Shown here: positions 34,560-44,277 of the stretch, piece after piece | Position numbering within the stretch: position 1 is the first letter of the stretch | Layout: every line of letters starts with the position of its first letter | DNA from: Flavobacteriales bacterium | Lineage (GTDB): Bacteria; Bacteroidota; Bacteroidia; UBA10329 | DNA length: 64,000 bases | Direction: 5' to 3' | Assembly: GCA_020635495.1 (NCBI GenBank) | Contig: JACJZQ010000002.1 | Span: forward strand, 1 to 64,000 | Program-made: the position numbers and the translations under genes | The notes under the pieces: generated by a model | What the model saw: only the letters and a program-made list of their open reading frames with translations | Databases searched by the model: none | What the model was told of the DNA's origin: nothing

Positions 34560-35426
34560 TTACCTCCATACGCAGTATGCAAATCGGTTTTTGCCACTCA
34601 GGTCTTTGATAATCCGAATATCGGAATAACCTTTTTGCGTCATCAACTCCTGCATTTCTGCACCATACTGTTCGTTGAATTCGAAGTAGCATTTGCCGCC
34701 TTTCTCCAACGATGTTTGTCCGATATCCAGCATCTTCCGATAGAACAAAAGTGGGTCTTCATCTGCTATGAAAAGCGCCAGATGAGGCTCATGAACAAGT
34801 ATATTTTCTTTTATCGTATCTGCTTCTTTTTCAGCAATGTATGGCGGGTTACTTACAATTAAGCCGTAAGTCATAATTGGTAAGTCGTAAGTAGATAACA
34901 GGTCGAGCTGTTGGAAGTTGATGTCGGTGCTATTGAGAGTGGCGTTTTGTTTGGCGAGGGATAAAGCGCCTTCGTCCACCTCTACCGCGCTTACCTGCCA
35001 TGCTGGTGCTTTGCTTTTGAGCGCAATTGGAATGCAACCGCTACCTGTTCCGAGGTCGATAACGTTGATGGGTTTGGTGATGTCATTCTCACGCAAAACC
35101 AACTCACAAAGCTCTTCCGTTTCGGGGCGTGGAATGAGCACCCGCTTATCCACTTTCAGTTGGCAGCCGTAGAATTCTACTTGGCCAATGATGTACTGAT
35201 ACGGCTCTCCCGTAACCAAACGCTCCAGAACGAGAATAATGGTGTTCAGATTGCTTTCCGTGAGGATTGGCTGCTCCAATTGGGTCTGCTCTACTTTGAT
35301 GTTGAGCTTATCTTCCAACGAGTACCTCCACAGCGCGTCTATCTCCTCCACTTCGTACATGGAACCGAGTATATCGCGGTACAGATCGCGGAGCGAATGG
35401 AGGGTGTTTTCTCGCGGCAATAGCAT
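34560..35426 (-). CDS. prmC: Release factor glutamine methyltransferase
   Basis: A 288-residue protein from ATG 35426, matching the usual PrmC length; the frame is open further upstream but that part overlaps the divergent rlmD gene and is not homologous. The N-terminal helical domain leads to RVLIPRPETEEL, then the SAM-binding loop IDLGTGSGCIPIAL and the catalytic SNPPYI motif. PrmC methylates the Gln of the GGQ motif in RF1 and RF2. The loop just before NPPY is encoded by near-repeats of ACTTACGACTTAC, a word typical of intergenic spacers in this phylum, yet the frame and length are kept. Confidence 0.95.
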   Translation of the reverse strand: MLLPRENTLHSLRDLYRDILGSMYEVEEIDALWRYSLEDKLNIKVEQTQLEQPILTESNLNTIILVLERLVTGEPYQYIIGQVEFYGCQLKVDKRVLIPRPETEELCELVLRENDITKPINVIDLGTGSGCIPIALKSKAPAWQVSAVEVDEGALSLAKQNATLNSTDINFQQLDLLSTYDLPIMTYGLIVSNPPYIAEKEADTIKENILVHEPHLALFIADEDPLLFYRKMLDIGQTSLEKGGKCYFEFNEQYGAEMQELMTQKGYSDIRIIKDLSGKNRFAYCVWR

Positions 35427-35450
35427 GGCCGCAAAAGTAACCCGCAAACC

Positions 35451-35458
35451 TATCTTTG
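35451..35458 (+). promoter_or_regulatory. Bacteroidota -7 promoter element
   Basis: TATCTTTG matches TAnnTTTG perfectly and ends 4 bp before the rlmD ATG, suggesting a leaderless or very short-leader transcript. It lies in the 36-bp divergent gap between prmC and rlmD. No clear -33 element. Confidence 0.5.
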
Positions 35459-35462
35459 CGGC

Positions 35463-36881
35463 ATGGGAAGAAGGCGGAAAAATCAGGTTCTGGAGGATGT
35501 GACCATTCTGGACATTGCGGATAAGGGGCAAGCACTGGCGCGGGTAAATGAGATGGTGGTGTTTGTGAAGGGCGTGGTACCTGGAGATGTGTGCGACATT
35601 CAGATCAAGCGCAAGCGCAAGAATTATGCAGAAGGCTATGTAACCAAGATCAAGGAACTCTCTCCCATCCGTATCGATGCGAAATGCAAATACTTTGGTG
35701 TTTGTGGTGGTTGCAAATGGCAGAACCTGAGCTACGCCAAACAGCTTGAATACAAGCAGAAGCAGGTAGGCGATGCGCTGCAACGCATTGGCAAGGTGAA
35801 GGTGGATGCGTTTGAGCCTATTCTGGGTTCGGAGAACGTTTTTGCGTACCGCAACAAGTTGGAGTTCAGTTTTTCGCACAGGCGTTGGCTAACGCAAGAA
35901 GAAGTGGACAGCGGACAGGTGTTTGATGATGTGCCTTCATTGGGTTTCCACGTGCCAGGCCGTTGGGACAAGGTGCTTGACGTGAAGGAATGCCACCTGA
36001 TGGCGGAGCCAAGCAATGCGATACGCAACCGCGTGCGGGAAATTGCTTTGGCTAACGATTTCTCGTACTACAATCTGAACGACCAAGTCGGTTTTCTGCG
36101 CAACCTGATCGTCCGCAGCACCATGACGGGCGAATGGATGGTGATACTGAGCGTGGCGGAAGACCGTCCGCAGGATGTGAAGTTGATACTGGACACGCTG
36201 GTGGCAGAGTTCCCGCAGTTGACATCGGTGCTTTGGGTGTACAATAACAAACCCAATGATACAATCGCTGACCTGGACATACAGGTGCACCACGGTAAGG
36301 ACCACATTATGGAGGAAATGGAAGGGTTGAAGTTCCGCGTGGGGCCGAAATCGTTCTACCAGACGAATGGCCCGCAGGCGTATGAGCTGTACAAAATAGC
36401 CCGCGATTTTGCCGACCTGAAAGGCGATGAGGTGGTGTATGACCTCTATACAGGAACGGGAACCATTGCGCAATTCGTGGCTAAAAAGGCGAAGAAAGTG
36501 GTGGGTATTGAATACGTGGAAGCGGCCATTGACGATGCCAAGCTGAACGCAGAACTGAACAGTATTGAGAACACGAGTTTCTATGCGGGCGACATGAAGG
36601 ATGTGTTTACGCAGGAACTGATTGAGAAAGAAGGCAAGCCCGATGTGGTGATAACCGACCCGCCACGTGCTGGCATGCATGCGGATGTGGTGGCGCGTTT
36701 GAATGAACTCCTACCCGACCGTATTGTTTATGTAAGTTGTAACCCGGCCACGCAAGCACGAGATGTGCAGTTGCTGAGCACCCACTATGAGGTGAAGAAG
36801 GTTCGCCCTGTGGATATGTTCCCGCATACGCACCATGTGGAGAGTGTGGCTCTTTTAGAGCGAAAAGCGACCAACGAATAG
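35463..36881 (+). CDS. rlmD: 23S rRNA (uracil-C5)-methyltransferase, RlmD/TrmA family
   Basis: A 472-residue protein: N-terminal TRAM domain (DVTILDIADKGQALARV, VVPGDVCDIQI), the Fe-S cluster cysteines of the RlmD type (CKYFGVCGGCKW), then the class I methyltransferase with DLYTGTGTIAQFVA, the TDPPRAG motif and the nucleophile region VSCNPATQARD. RlmD uses SAM to make m5U in 23S rRNA (U1939 in E. coli). The enzyme may instead be an RlmCD-like member; position specificity cannot be told. It is divergent from prmC. Confidence 0.92.
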   Translation: MGRRRKNQVLEDVTILDIADKGQALARVNEMVVFVKGVVPGDVCDIQIKRKRKNYAEGYVTKIKELSPIRIDAKCKYFGVCGGCKWQNLSYAKQLEYKQKQVGDALQRIGKVKVDAFEPILGSENVFAYRNKLEFSFSHRRWLTQEEVDSGQVFDDVPSLGFHVPGRWDKVLDVKECHLMAEPSNAIRNRVREIALANDFSYYNLNDQVGFLRNLIVRSTMTGEWMVILSVAEDRPQDVKLILDTLVAEFPQLTSVLWVYNNKPNDTIADLDIQVHHGKDHIMEEMEGLKFRVGPKSFYQTNGPQAYELYKIARDFADLKGDEVVYDLYTGTGTIAQFVAKKAKKVVGIEYVEAAIDDAKLNAELNSIENTSFYAGDMKDVFTQELIEKEGKPDVVITDPPRAGMHADVVARLNELLPDRIVYVSCNPATQARDVQLLSTHYEVKKVRPVDMFPHTHHVESVALLERKATNE

Positions 36882-36899
36882 TGATGAGTGAAGCGCTAA

Positions 36900-36922
36900 T
36901 TTCGAATTAGAGAAATTCGAAA
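36900..36922. repeat. Short perfect hairpin in spacer
   Basis: TTTCGAAT (36900-36907) and ATTCGAAA (36915-36922) are perfect reverse complements around a 7-base loop. There is no T-run after it, so a terminator is doubtful. The following CGCGGAGACGCAGGGTG is another recurrent intergenic word. Confidence 0.45.
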
Positions 36923-36962
36923 CGAATTCTCGCGGAGACGCAGGGTGATTAACGAATAACGA

Positions 36963-37496
36963 TTGAGGATTTTCGAAACAGAGAGGTTGTCGGTGAGACG
37001 GATGAAAAAGGAAGACAGCCCTTTCTTTATCGAATTGGTTTCCAAACCAGAGATCATTGACCCGATTCCTCAACAAAAGTGGTCTGAGAAGGAAATACAA
37101 GAGCGCTTTGAAGAATTCAGTTCGTACCTAATGCCTCCTTTGCAAAGCGAAAAAACGATCTGGGGTATTTATCAACATGGAAATGATGAACTGATCGGTC
37201 TTTGCGGTCTTCTGACCAATGATGAGGATGACCGCGAAGTCGGTTACCGTTTTCGCAAACCCTACTGGGGCAAAGGATATGGAACCGAAGTTACCCGAGG
37301 CATGCTCAATTACTGTTTCAACCAACTCGATATAGCTTTGATGACTGCTGATGTGAACATAACCAATACAGCTTCGGTTAGAATTCTTGAGCGATTTATG
37401 AAGCCAGCCAGTGAATTCTTTAATGAAAAAGACAACTGTACTGATAGACGTTATACAGTTTCTAAAGAAGAGTGGAATACACGTGCCGAACGTTGA
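36963..37496 (+). CDS. GNAT acetyltransferase, RimJ/RimL type, TTG start
   Basis: A 177-residue GNAT protein. It is read from TTG 36963 since the family start (RIFETERLSVRRM) begins there and an in-frame TAA lies two codons upstream. The acetyl-CoA block is VGYRFRKPYWGKGYGTEVTRGM, followed by MTADVNITNTASVRILERF. RimJ/RimL relatives acetylate ribosomal protein N-termini or small amines; the substrate here is unknown. The last part (FNEKDNCTDRRYTVSKEEW) is typical for the group. The start of the methyltransferase gene follows 17 bp after the stop, so both may be on one mRNA. Confidence 0.82.
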   Translation: MRIFETERLSVRRMKKEDSPFFIELVSKPEIIDPIPQQKWSEKEIQERFEEFSSYLMPPLQSEKTIWGIYQHGNDELIGLCGLLTNDEDDREVGYRFRKPYWGKGYGTEVTRGMLNYCFNQLDIALMTADVNITNTASVRILERFMKPASEFFNEKDNCTDRRYTVSKEEWNTRAER

Positions 37497-37513
37497 ACTT
37501 TAAACACCAAACC

Positions 37514-38095
37514 ATGAACTTGGACAAAGACTTTTGGAATAACCGCTATGCGGGAAATCAAATTGGTTGGGATGTGGGTGCACCCACTACTCCGCTCAAA
37601 GAATTCATTGATACGCTTAACGATAAGAGCATTCGCATTCTGATACCTGGTTGTGGCAATGCCTACGAAGCCGAATACCTGCACGAACAGGGTTTTGAGA
37701 ATGTGTTCGTGATAGATATAGCCCCGCTTGCATTGGAAGGATTTAAGAAGCGCGCACCACATTTCCCCGAAGACCACCTGTTCTGCGGTGATTTCTTTGA
37801 ACATCAAGGTCAGTACGAACTCATTCTAGAGCAAACGTTCTTCTGTGCTCTTGACCCGAAACTGCGTTCTGACTACGCCCAAAAGATGCATGAATTGCTT
37901 GCTCCGAACGGGAAACTCTGTGGCGTCATGTTCTGTTTTGAATTGACAGAGCAGGGCCCACCATTTGGTGGAAGTGTAAAGGAATACGAAGGTTATTTCG
38001 GAAACCTGTTTGAGATTGCCAGCATGAAACCCTGTGAGAATTCCATCAAACCACGGTTGGGGAATGAGTTATGGGTGGAATTGGTAAAAATGTGA
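37514..38095 (+). CDS. Class I SAM methyltransferase, thiopurine S-methyltransferase (TPMT) family
   Basis: A 193-residue protein from ATG 37514. The TPMT hallmark is the N-terminal DFWNNRYAGNQIGWDVGAPTTPL, followed by the SAM site ILIPGCGNAYEAEYL and the EQTFFCALDP and FGGSVKEYE blocks. TPMT-family bacterial enzymes methylate thiols, selenium or tellurite compounds; the natural substrate in Bacteroidota is not established. The C-terminus is complete (ENSIKPRLGNELWVELVK). Confidence 0.9.
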   Translation: MNLDKDFWNNRYAGNQIGWDVGAPTTPLKEFIDTLNDKSIRILIPGCGNAYEAEYLHEQGFENVFVIDIAPLALEGFKKRAPHFPEDHLFCGDFFEHQGQYELILEQTFFCALDPKLRSDYAQKMHELLAPNGKLCGVMFCFELTEQGPPFGGSVKEYEGYFGNLFEIASMKPCENSIKPRLGNELWVELVKM

Positions 38096-38160
38096 GTAAT
38101 GAAAGGAATTCGAGTAATGAGCGAATGATCATTACACTCATTACCCGAATCCACATATTC
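38096..38160. repeat. Inverted word repeat between convergent genes
   Basis: CGAGTAATGAG (38111-38121) and CTCATTACCCG (38137-38147) pair at 10 of 11 positions; outer words GTGAGTAATGA and ATTCACTC extend the symmetry. It lies between two convergent genes and may act as a weak bidirectional terminator, though a T-run is missing. Confidence 0.5.
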
Positions 38161-38175
38161 ACTCGTTGCCAGAGG

Positions 38176-41100
38176 CTAATCCGTTACCACCAAGCGCTCC
38201 ACACCGATAAACTGTTCAGTAATAAGCATGAGCTGGTAGTTACCTGCTGGCCACGTGGCTTCCAATCTGAGCGATGAAACCCCATTGATCGCTTCCTGAT
38301 GGACAAGTCTGCCTAACATATCGCGAACCTCCAATGTTCCATTTACAGAAGCATCGCGAAAGTTGACAGTAAATACATCATTTGCTGGGTTAGGATACAC
38401 CTGCATGGCATTGTGGTCTATTTCCATAATTCCAGGGCACAGCTCCACTTCTATCTGCGTGAATGCCGAATCAACGCACCCGAAAGCATTCGTATAAGCA
38501 TAACCAACGGTATGTATTCCTGCCAACGCATCGAACGGATCGAACTCATTTCCTGATACGCTAGGGCCAAAATATGTTCCTCCCGCTGGTTGACCACTTA
38601 ACCCAATAGTTACTCCCACATCGCCAATACAGATATAATCCATGCTAGCTGAAACGGTGACTTCGGTTGTATCAAGCACCTCGATTTCAGTATAAGCTGT
38701 ATCAGTACAACCAACACCTTCATCATAGCCGTACCCAAGTGTGAAGGTTCCTGCTCCTACAGCCATCGGGTCGAATTGACCACTGCTTACTCCTGTTCCG
38801 AAGTAATAGCCACCTGCTGGTGTGCCGCTGGTCAGTTCAAGTGTTCCGTAGTTCATGCAGAGCGTGTCTATGCTCAGTGTGAATGAAGCAGGTACGGCTT
38901 CCATCACTTCTACCATTACGGTGGCCGTGTCCAGACAGGCCTCATTCTCAACCACGTAATGCAATGGGAAGATTCCTACACCCAGATCTTGGGCCGTTAC
39001 CTGAGTTTGTGTCTGTGAGAGGATGGTCCACTCGCCTCCGGAAGGAGAACCATACTGCGCCAACGGAATCGGGTCGGCACCAACACAGATTGTCTCGAAT
39101 GGAAAATTGTTAAATGCCTGCGCATCTGGATAAACAGTATACGTAGCCGAATCGGTAAGCGTGAAACACTGGGCAGGGTCGGTAAACGTGTAATACAACA
39201 CGTGTTGCCCGATACCAGCGGCCGATGGATTGAAGATGCCATTGACCACTTCAGGGCCGCTGTAATCTCCACCCTGCGGACTTCCACCCACAAGAGCCAC
39301 TTCATCATCCGTTATACATAGGTCGGCTTGAAAGACAGGGTTGAGATTGACGTTTGGTGCAAGATTCACCGTCACCTCCACTCCTGGCGGTATGATGTCG
39401 CAATCGCCCACTTGGTTGGTGATGGTAACGGTGTAATTACCAGATTCATCCACAACGATAGATGGCGTGGTTTCGCCTGTGCTCCACAGATAAGAGAACC
39501 CGCCAGTGGCCGAAAGGGTCACACTTTCGCCCTCGCAAAGCTGCGTGGTTCCAGAAGCTTCAATGAAGGCGGAACTGTTGAGAATGACCGACACATTCTG
39601 CGTGTTGAAATTGAGAGCCGAAATATCCATGGCGTTGTCCTCGTTGAAATCGCCAAGGGCAATAAATTCGGGATAGTTGTCCGTTGAGAAGGTCTGCGGA
39701 CTATTGAACGTGCCATCCCCATTACCCGTAAGCAGCGCCACCTTATTCTCAAGCGGGTAACTGATGAGCAGATCTTTTTCGTTGTCTCCATTGATGAGTC
39801 CCCAAGTTACCTTCCCCGGAATGGTACCCGTTCCGAGGAACGTGTTCTGTGCAGATTGAAAGGTTCCATCGCCATTGCCCGCAAAGAAGGAAATGCTGGA
39901 AGCACCGTTGTTCACAACCACCAAGTCCAACTCCTGATCATTATTGAAATCCGTGATGGTTATGGAACGCGGATTGGCTCCTGTGGAATAATTGACTTCA
40001 GCAAGGAATCCATTCGTTTGGTTGTTGATGCGAACTGAAATACTGTTCGACTGGTCGTTCGAGACCACGACATCACCAAAACCATCATCATTAAAGTCTT
40101 CGGAGGCAATTCCGCTCGGATAGGAACCTGTGCTAACGGTGAATGGACCTGTAAACGAATCGGAACCCGAGTTCATGAACACATAAACCGCATCTCCATT
40201 GGAATGACAGAATGCCAGATCGGGCAAAAGATCATTGTTGAAATAACCAACGGTCAGCCAGCGGTCGCCACCACCCACAGGCGAGGTGTAAACATCTTCA
40301 TCGGCAAAGTTTCCGGAGCCGTCATTATGCAGGATAAGCAGGTTTCCACCATTGGTGGCAATGGCAACATCGAGGTCGAGATCGCCATCCACATCAATGG
40401 CTTTAATGTCAGAAGCTCCACCGCTGGTCGGGTAATGAACGGTCGGCAAAAAGCTACCATCGCCAACGCCCTTCATAAAGCTCAGCTGGTACGGAAGACT
40501 GGAAGAAGCAGTGATGATGTCCTTATGGTTATCACCATCAAAATCCTCTGCCACCAATCCTTTCGAAAATCCATCTGTTCTGAGTTCAACGGGGCCGAAG
40601 GTGCCATCTCCGTTTCCTTTAAGGAGGGTTACGTAGCCTTCGTTGTAGCACGCGGTGAACATATCGGCCATGCCGTCTTCGTCAAAATCGGCAAGCACCC
40701 CGCTTCTGGCCGCACCGAAGGCCGTGCTTCGTGGTGCCACCGCAGCTGCCAACTGGCTTGTATTGAGCAAGCTTCCTACACTGCCCGAACCAGAAATGAC
40801 CCACGCCACATCATCGAAGCCGGTGTCGTCCACATTGCCCACAAAGATCTGATCAGGCTGCGCCACAATATTGGTTTGCGTTTGAAACGTGAGATTACCC
40901 TGCGCATCTCCCGTCCAGATGTACATGCGGTTAAAGGTTTCGGCCACCAGATCGTAGTAGTTATCTCCGTTCAATTGCGCCAACACGCAGTTGGTGTTGG
41001 GGCCAGACAATGCCATGGAAACTGTGTTCTGTGCACCGAAACTACCATCGCCATTACCGAGATAATAGGAAACCGTGGTCGAGTAAGGCGAATAGCCGAT

Positions 41101-41724
41101 GGCGATGTCTGCGTGGGTATCTCCGTTAATGTCGCCCATTGTGATGTCGTAGATCTTGTCCGGAATATCCGCCAGTGTGTCAAGTACATTGAAGGTTCCA
41201 TTGCCCATTGACTTCAGTGCGTAAACGGCACTGTCTTGCTGAATGGCGTACATCACATCCATCTGGTTATCTCCATCCACATCGGCCAGTTCGATCTCGC
41301 GGTCCAAACTGGGATTGAGACCCAACGCGTAGGTTGCAGCCGCTCCGAAGGTGCCATCACCATTTCCCGGAATGAAGGTCAGATTGTCACTTGTTCCGCG
41401 CAAGCACACCAGAATATCATCGTGCTGATCGTTGTTGAAATCGCCCACTTTCACATCTTCTGCAGAGCCGTTGAAGCCACCGATCACCAACTGCGGCTGA
41501 AACGTGCCATCGCCATTACCAATGAAGATTGAAACGCTGCCTTCGAGGTAATTGGCCGCCACGCCATCCTTGTGTTGATCCTCGTTGAAGTCGGCCACGG
41601 CCACGGCATACGGCCCATCGCCTGCATCATAGCGCACATCTTCATTCGGGTCGAAACAGATGGATTGTGCTTGCAGCGCGTTGACAGAAACTGCCAAAAG
41701 CATAGAGAGTATCAGTTTTTTCAT
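38176..41724 (-). CDS. Giant secreted FG-GAP/VCBS repeat protein with T9SS sorting domain
   Basis: A 1182-residue exported protein: signal peptide ending ALQAQ, then roughly a dozen FG-GAP/VCBS-type units (residues ~30-720) each with an acidic DxNxDxxxD loop and a GNGDGTF turn, expected to bind calcium and form one or two propellers. An Ig/PKD-like domain (CEGESVTLSATGG) and four similar repeats of ~80-90 residues follow (PAGGTYFG, GIGQHVLYYTFTD, FPLHYVVENEACLDTA and GTFTLGYGYDEGVGCTDTA blocks). A type A sorting domain ends it (MQVYPNPANDVFTVNF ... AGNYQLMLI). It is probably a T9SS-exported surface adhesin-like protein. Long open frames on the opposite strand are shadows of its repeats. Confidence 0.92.
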   Translation of the reverse strand: MKKLILSMLLAVSVNALQAQSICFDPNEDVRYDAGDGPYAVAVADFNEDQHKDGVAANYLEGSVSIFIGNGDGTFQPQLVIGGFNGSAEDVKVGDFNNDQHDDILVCLRGTSDNLTFIPGNGDGTFGAAATYALGLNPSLDREIELADVDGDNQMDVMYAIQQDSAVYALKSMGNGTFNVLDTLADIPDKIYDITMGDINGDTHADIAIGYSPYSTTVSYYLGNGDGSFGAQNTVSMALSGPNTNCVLAQLNGDNYYDLVAETFNRMYIWTGDAQGNLTFQTQTNIVAQPDQIFVGNVDDTGFDDVAWVISGSGSVGSLLNTSQLAAAVAPRSTAFGAARSGVLADFDEDGMADMFTACYNEGYVTLLKGNGDGTFGPVELRTDGFSKGLVAEDFDGDNHKDIITASSSLPYQLSFMKGVGDGSFLPTVHYPTSGGASDIKAIDVDGDLDLDVAIATNGGNLLILHNDGSGNFADEDVYTSPVGGGDRWLTVGYFNNDLLPDLAFCHSNGDAVYVFMNSGSDSFTGPFTVSTGSYPSGIASEDFNDDGFGDVVVSNDQSNSISVRINNQTNGFLAEVNYSTGANPRSITITDFNNDQELDLVVVNNGASSISFFAGNGDGTFQSAQNTFLGTGTIPGKVTWGLINGDNEKDLLISYPLENKVALLTGNGDGTFNSPQTFSTDNYPEFIALGDFNEDNAMDISALNFNTQNVSVILNSSAFIEASGTTQLCEGESVTLSATGGFSYLWSTGETTPSIVVDESGNYTVTITNQVGDCDIIPPGVEVTVNLAPNVNLNPVFQADLCITDDEVALVGGSPQGGDYSGPEVVNGIFNPSAAGIGQHVLYYTFTDPAQCFTLTDSATYTVYPDAQAFNNFPFETICVGADPIPLAQYGSPSGGEWTILSQTQTQVTAQDLGVGIFPLHYVVENEACLDTATVMVEVMEAVPASFTLSIDTLCMNYGTLELTSGTPAGGYYFGTGVSSGQFDPMAVGAGTFTLGYGYDEGVGCTDTAYTEIEVLDTTEVTVSASMDYICIGDVGVTIGLSGQPAGGTYFGPSVSGNEFDPFDALAGIHTVGYAYTNAFGCVDSAFTQIEVELCPGIMEIDHNAMQVYPNPANDVFTVNFRDASVNGTLEVRDMLGRLVHQEAINGVSSLRLEATWPAGNYQLMLITEQFIGVERLVVTD

Positions 41725-41894
41725 GAGCGGATTTTAGTTTGGTTCAGAGGATGTTAAATGACGGAATCATTCGACTCCCGAAAGTACTTGCAGTCAATTA
41801 TTTGCACAAACCCAATTGCGAATTAAATACGTTTTCTAACGGGATATTATTCATTATTTACGATTGAATTCTGTGTAATGACTATATTTCAAAC

Positions 41895-43340
41895 GTGGCA
41901 TTACAATCACACATCGAAAGCCTGATCAGCACCATGACGCGTGCCGAAAAGCGGTATTTCAAAGTGAATGCTTCCAAGAACGGAGATGCTGCAAACAAGC
42001 AGTTCATCAAGCTGTTCGATGCCATCGACAAAGGCAAAGAACTGCCCATTGGCAAGGGCGAGAACCGTTCGGTAACAAATGCTTACCTGTACAATTCCGT
42101 GCTTGATTGCCTGGTCTCGTTTCATGCCCGAAATTCCGATTCTGCACAGATCGATAGGCTGATACAACAGGGCGATGCATTGCGAAAGCGCGGCCTTGGC
42201 CAACAGGCGGTATCGCTCTTTCTCAAGGCCGAAAACCTCGCGCAGCAACATCAGGATTTTGTGCGGTTGCAGTTGGTCTATTGGCATCTGAGGGCCATTC
42301 TTGCCACCAATACCAAACTTGGCAGCATGGAACTCACCATGGAATACGTGTTGGAACAGAACCTGCGCACAGCCAAGGAAATTGAACTGCTGGCACGATT
42401 GCGATTCATTCAGTATCAGTTCCAACAGACCATTTCCAAGGCGGCCAATATCACGGATGATATGATCGGAGAATTGAACGCAGCCATCGAATCTCAGGCC
42501 ATGAAGGATGTGAAAGACGATTCGGGGTTCTTTGCGCAGTTGACGGCCTTCAACATTCGTTCGCAGTATTACAGTATTGTACACGACCACGAAAATGGGC
42601 TACTGATGAGCCGCAAGGTTTTCGAACTCTGCCATCAACAAAAGGACATACTGAAAGAACGAGGCCGATTGATGATCGGCAGCGCCAACAATTACATGAT
42701 GCGCTGTCTGCGAGCGGGACAATTTGAAGAAATAAAGCGCGTGTTAGACCTTTTGGAAAAGGAACAACCACGAGATCGAGCAACCGAACTGATTCTGACA
42801 GAAACGTACCTGAGCAACCTCCTCAACTACGACATCAACACCAAAAAAAACGAGCATGACCAAGTTCTGAAATTGGTTGAAACACGATTGGAAGGTGTTT
42901 CGGAAAGTATGAATCAGGCGTTTCTGATGTTCATTTACACCCTCTGTTCTGCTTACGCTTTTTATGGTGGCGACCATCGCAAAGCGCTGAAATGGATCAA
43001 CCTCTTTCTGAACCATGAGAACAGGAATTCATTGGAGAAAAGTCTTGATGTTGCAGAAGATTACCGCTTGATCATTTACTACGAACAGGGCAAGCTCGAT
43101 CTGCTTGATAATATCCTGAACAATCCTGACACGAAGAACGCATCGGGCGATTTCCCATTGGTAAGAACGGCTATAAGATCGTTTTTACGGAAGGAATTGA
43201 ACCACGGAGAAGAACACGTCAAGAATGCTTCCGATCTATTAGCTGAACTCAACCAATTAAAATCCGAACAGAAAGAACCGCAGGCATTTGAGTTCTTTCG
43301 ATTTGATGAGTGGGCCAGATCAAAAACCGCCAATCTCTGA
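41895..43340 (+). CDS. Hypothetical TPR-like helical protein
   Basis: A 481-residue soluble, almost wholly helical protein from GTG 41895. The start SHIESLISTMTRAEKRYFKVNASK is a Bacteroidota-specific block I have seen only in uncharacterised proteins. The middle reads as degenerate TPR-type helix pairs (QQAVSLFLKAENLAQQHQD, GLLMSRKVFELCHQQKDI, FYGGDHRKALKWINLFL). No signal peptide or catalytic motif; a scaffold role in the cytoplasm is likely. The 170-bp gap upstream is AT-rich and has TATATTTC at ~41883, close to the -7 consensus. Confidence 0.8.
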   Translation: MALQSHIESLISTMTRAEKRYFKVNASKNGDAANKQFIKLFDAIDKGKELPIGKGENRSVTNAYLYNSVLDCLVSFHARNSDSAQIDRLIQQGDALRKRGLGQQAVSLFLKAENLAQQHQDFVRLQLVYWHLRAILATNTKLGSMELTMEYVLEQNLRTAKEIELLARLRFIQYQFQQTISKAANITDDMIGELNAAIESQAMKDVKDDSGFFAQLTAFNIRSQYYSIVHDHENGLLMSRKVFELCHQQKDILKERGRLMIGSANNYMMRCLRAGQFEEIKRVLDLLEKEQPRDRATELILTETYLSNLLNYDINTKKNEHDQVLKLVETRLEGVSESMNQAFLMFIYTLCSAYAFYGGDHRKALKWINLFLNHENRNSLEKSLDVAEDYRLIIYYEQGKLDLLDNILNNPDTKNASGDFPLVRTAIRSFLRKELNHGEEHVKNASDLLAELNQLKSEQKEPQAFEFFRFDEWARSKTANL

Positions 43341-43391
43341 TGTGGATTTGAGTAATTCGGTTAATGTGAGCAATGATAATTCGCCAATTCG

Positions 43392-44189
43392 CTAATTCTT
43401 CTCAATCTTCTTATAACTCGCCACAATACCCTTGATCAATGCCGAGCTGAAACCTGCGTGTTCCATCTCGTTCAGTCCTGTAATCGTACAGCCTTTGGGG
43501 GTTGTCACCTTATCGATCTCACTTTCAGGATGTGAGCCGTTCTGAATGATGAGTTCGGAGGCGCCTTTCATGGTCTGACTGACAATGGCCGTGGCGGTCT
43601 TGGCATCAAACCCTACCTCTATCCCACCCTGTATCATGGCGCGCATGAACCGCAGCACGTAGGCAATGCCGCACGCACCGAGAATGGTGGCCGCTTCCAT
43701 CAGACTTTCATCAATGTAAAGTGTGCTACCGATCTTGTCGAACAGCGAAGTGATGTACGTGCGTTGCTCGGTAGAAGCACCGTTATCGCAGATCATGGTC
43801 ATGCTTTCGTTGACATCGGCTGCGGTGTTCGGCATGGCACGGAAGGTAGGAAGCGTTTTTCCGCTCCATTCGGCCAATTCCGCTAATGTGATTCCTGTGG
43901 CTAGGCAGACCAGAATGTGTTTGCTTTCGTCCAAAACGTTGCTGATCTCCATCAAAATCGGTTTGACGTTGTACGGCTTCACCGCCAACACCACCACATC
44001 TGAACCGTTGACCGCACTGAGGTTGTCAGCGGTGACGTTCACGCCTTTTGCGGCCAGATCGCGGAGTTGGTTCACGTTTCGTCTCGTAGCGGTCAGTGCA
44101 GCCGCTTCAAATCCATCATCCAAAAGACCGTGGGCAATAGTAAGTCCCAAATTGCCGCAGCCAATGATCGCAATACGCTTGTTTTCCAT
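43392..44189 (-). CDS. proC: Pyrroline-5-carboxylate reductase
   Basis: The protein has 265 residues, the usual length. The Rossmann loop is IAIIGCGNLGLTIAHGLL, followed by VVLAVKPYNV, the FRAMPNTAADVNESMT block and the C-terminal signature region VTTPKGCTITGLNEMEHAGFS (proC normally has TSPGGTTI). It reduces pyrroline-5-carboxylate to proline with NADPH in the cytoplasm. It is transcribed alone, divergent from a small lipoprotein gene. Confidence 0.94.
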   Translation of the reverse strand: MENKRIAIIGCGNLGLTIAHGLLDDGFEAAALTATRRNVNQLRDLAAKGVNVTADNLSAVNGSDVVVLAVKPYNVKPILMEISNVLDESKHILVCLATGITLAELAEWSGKTLPTFRAMPNTAADVNESMTMICDNGASTEQRTYITSLFDKIGSTLYIDESLMEAATILGACGIAYVLRFMRAMIQGGIEVGFDAKTATAIVSQTMKGASELIIQNGSHPESEIDKVTTPKGCTITGLNEMEHAGFSSALIKGIVASYKKIEKN

Positions 44190-44277
44190 GTTCTATAACT
44201 TGTTGCCGAAGTTACGTGGATCAACGGATGTCGTTCCAATTCCAATCCGACATATTTGTATTCAAAACCTACTGACC

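Noticed and set aside
35427..35879. N-terminal extension of prmC by ~150 codons
   Set aside because: It is antisense to rlmD, and PrmC length fits ATG 35426.
40204..41211. 335-codon open frame on the plus strand inside the giant FG-GAP gene
   Set aside because: It is the antisense of a repetitive Asp/Asn/Gly-rich coding region, which leaves long open shadows; it has no start context, domain or consistent composition.
43723..44277. Long N-terminal extension of the small lipoprotein frame
   Set aside because: It is antisense to proC. The lipoprotein signal begins exactly at ATG 44278.
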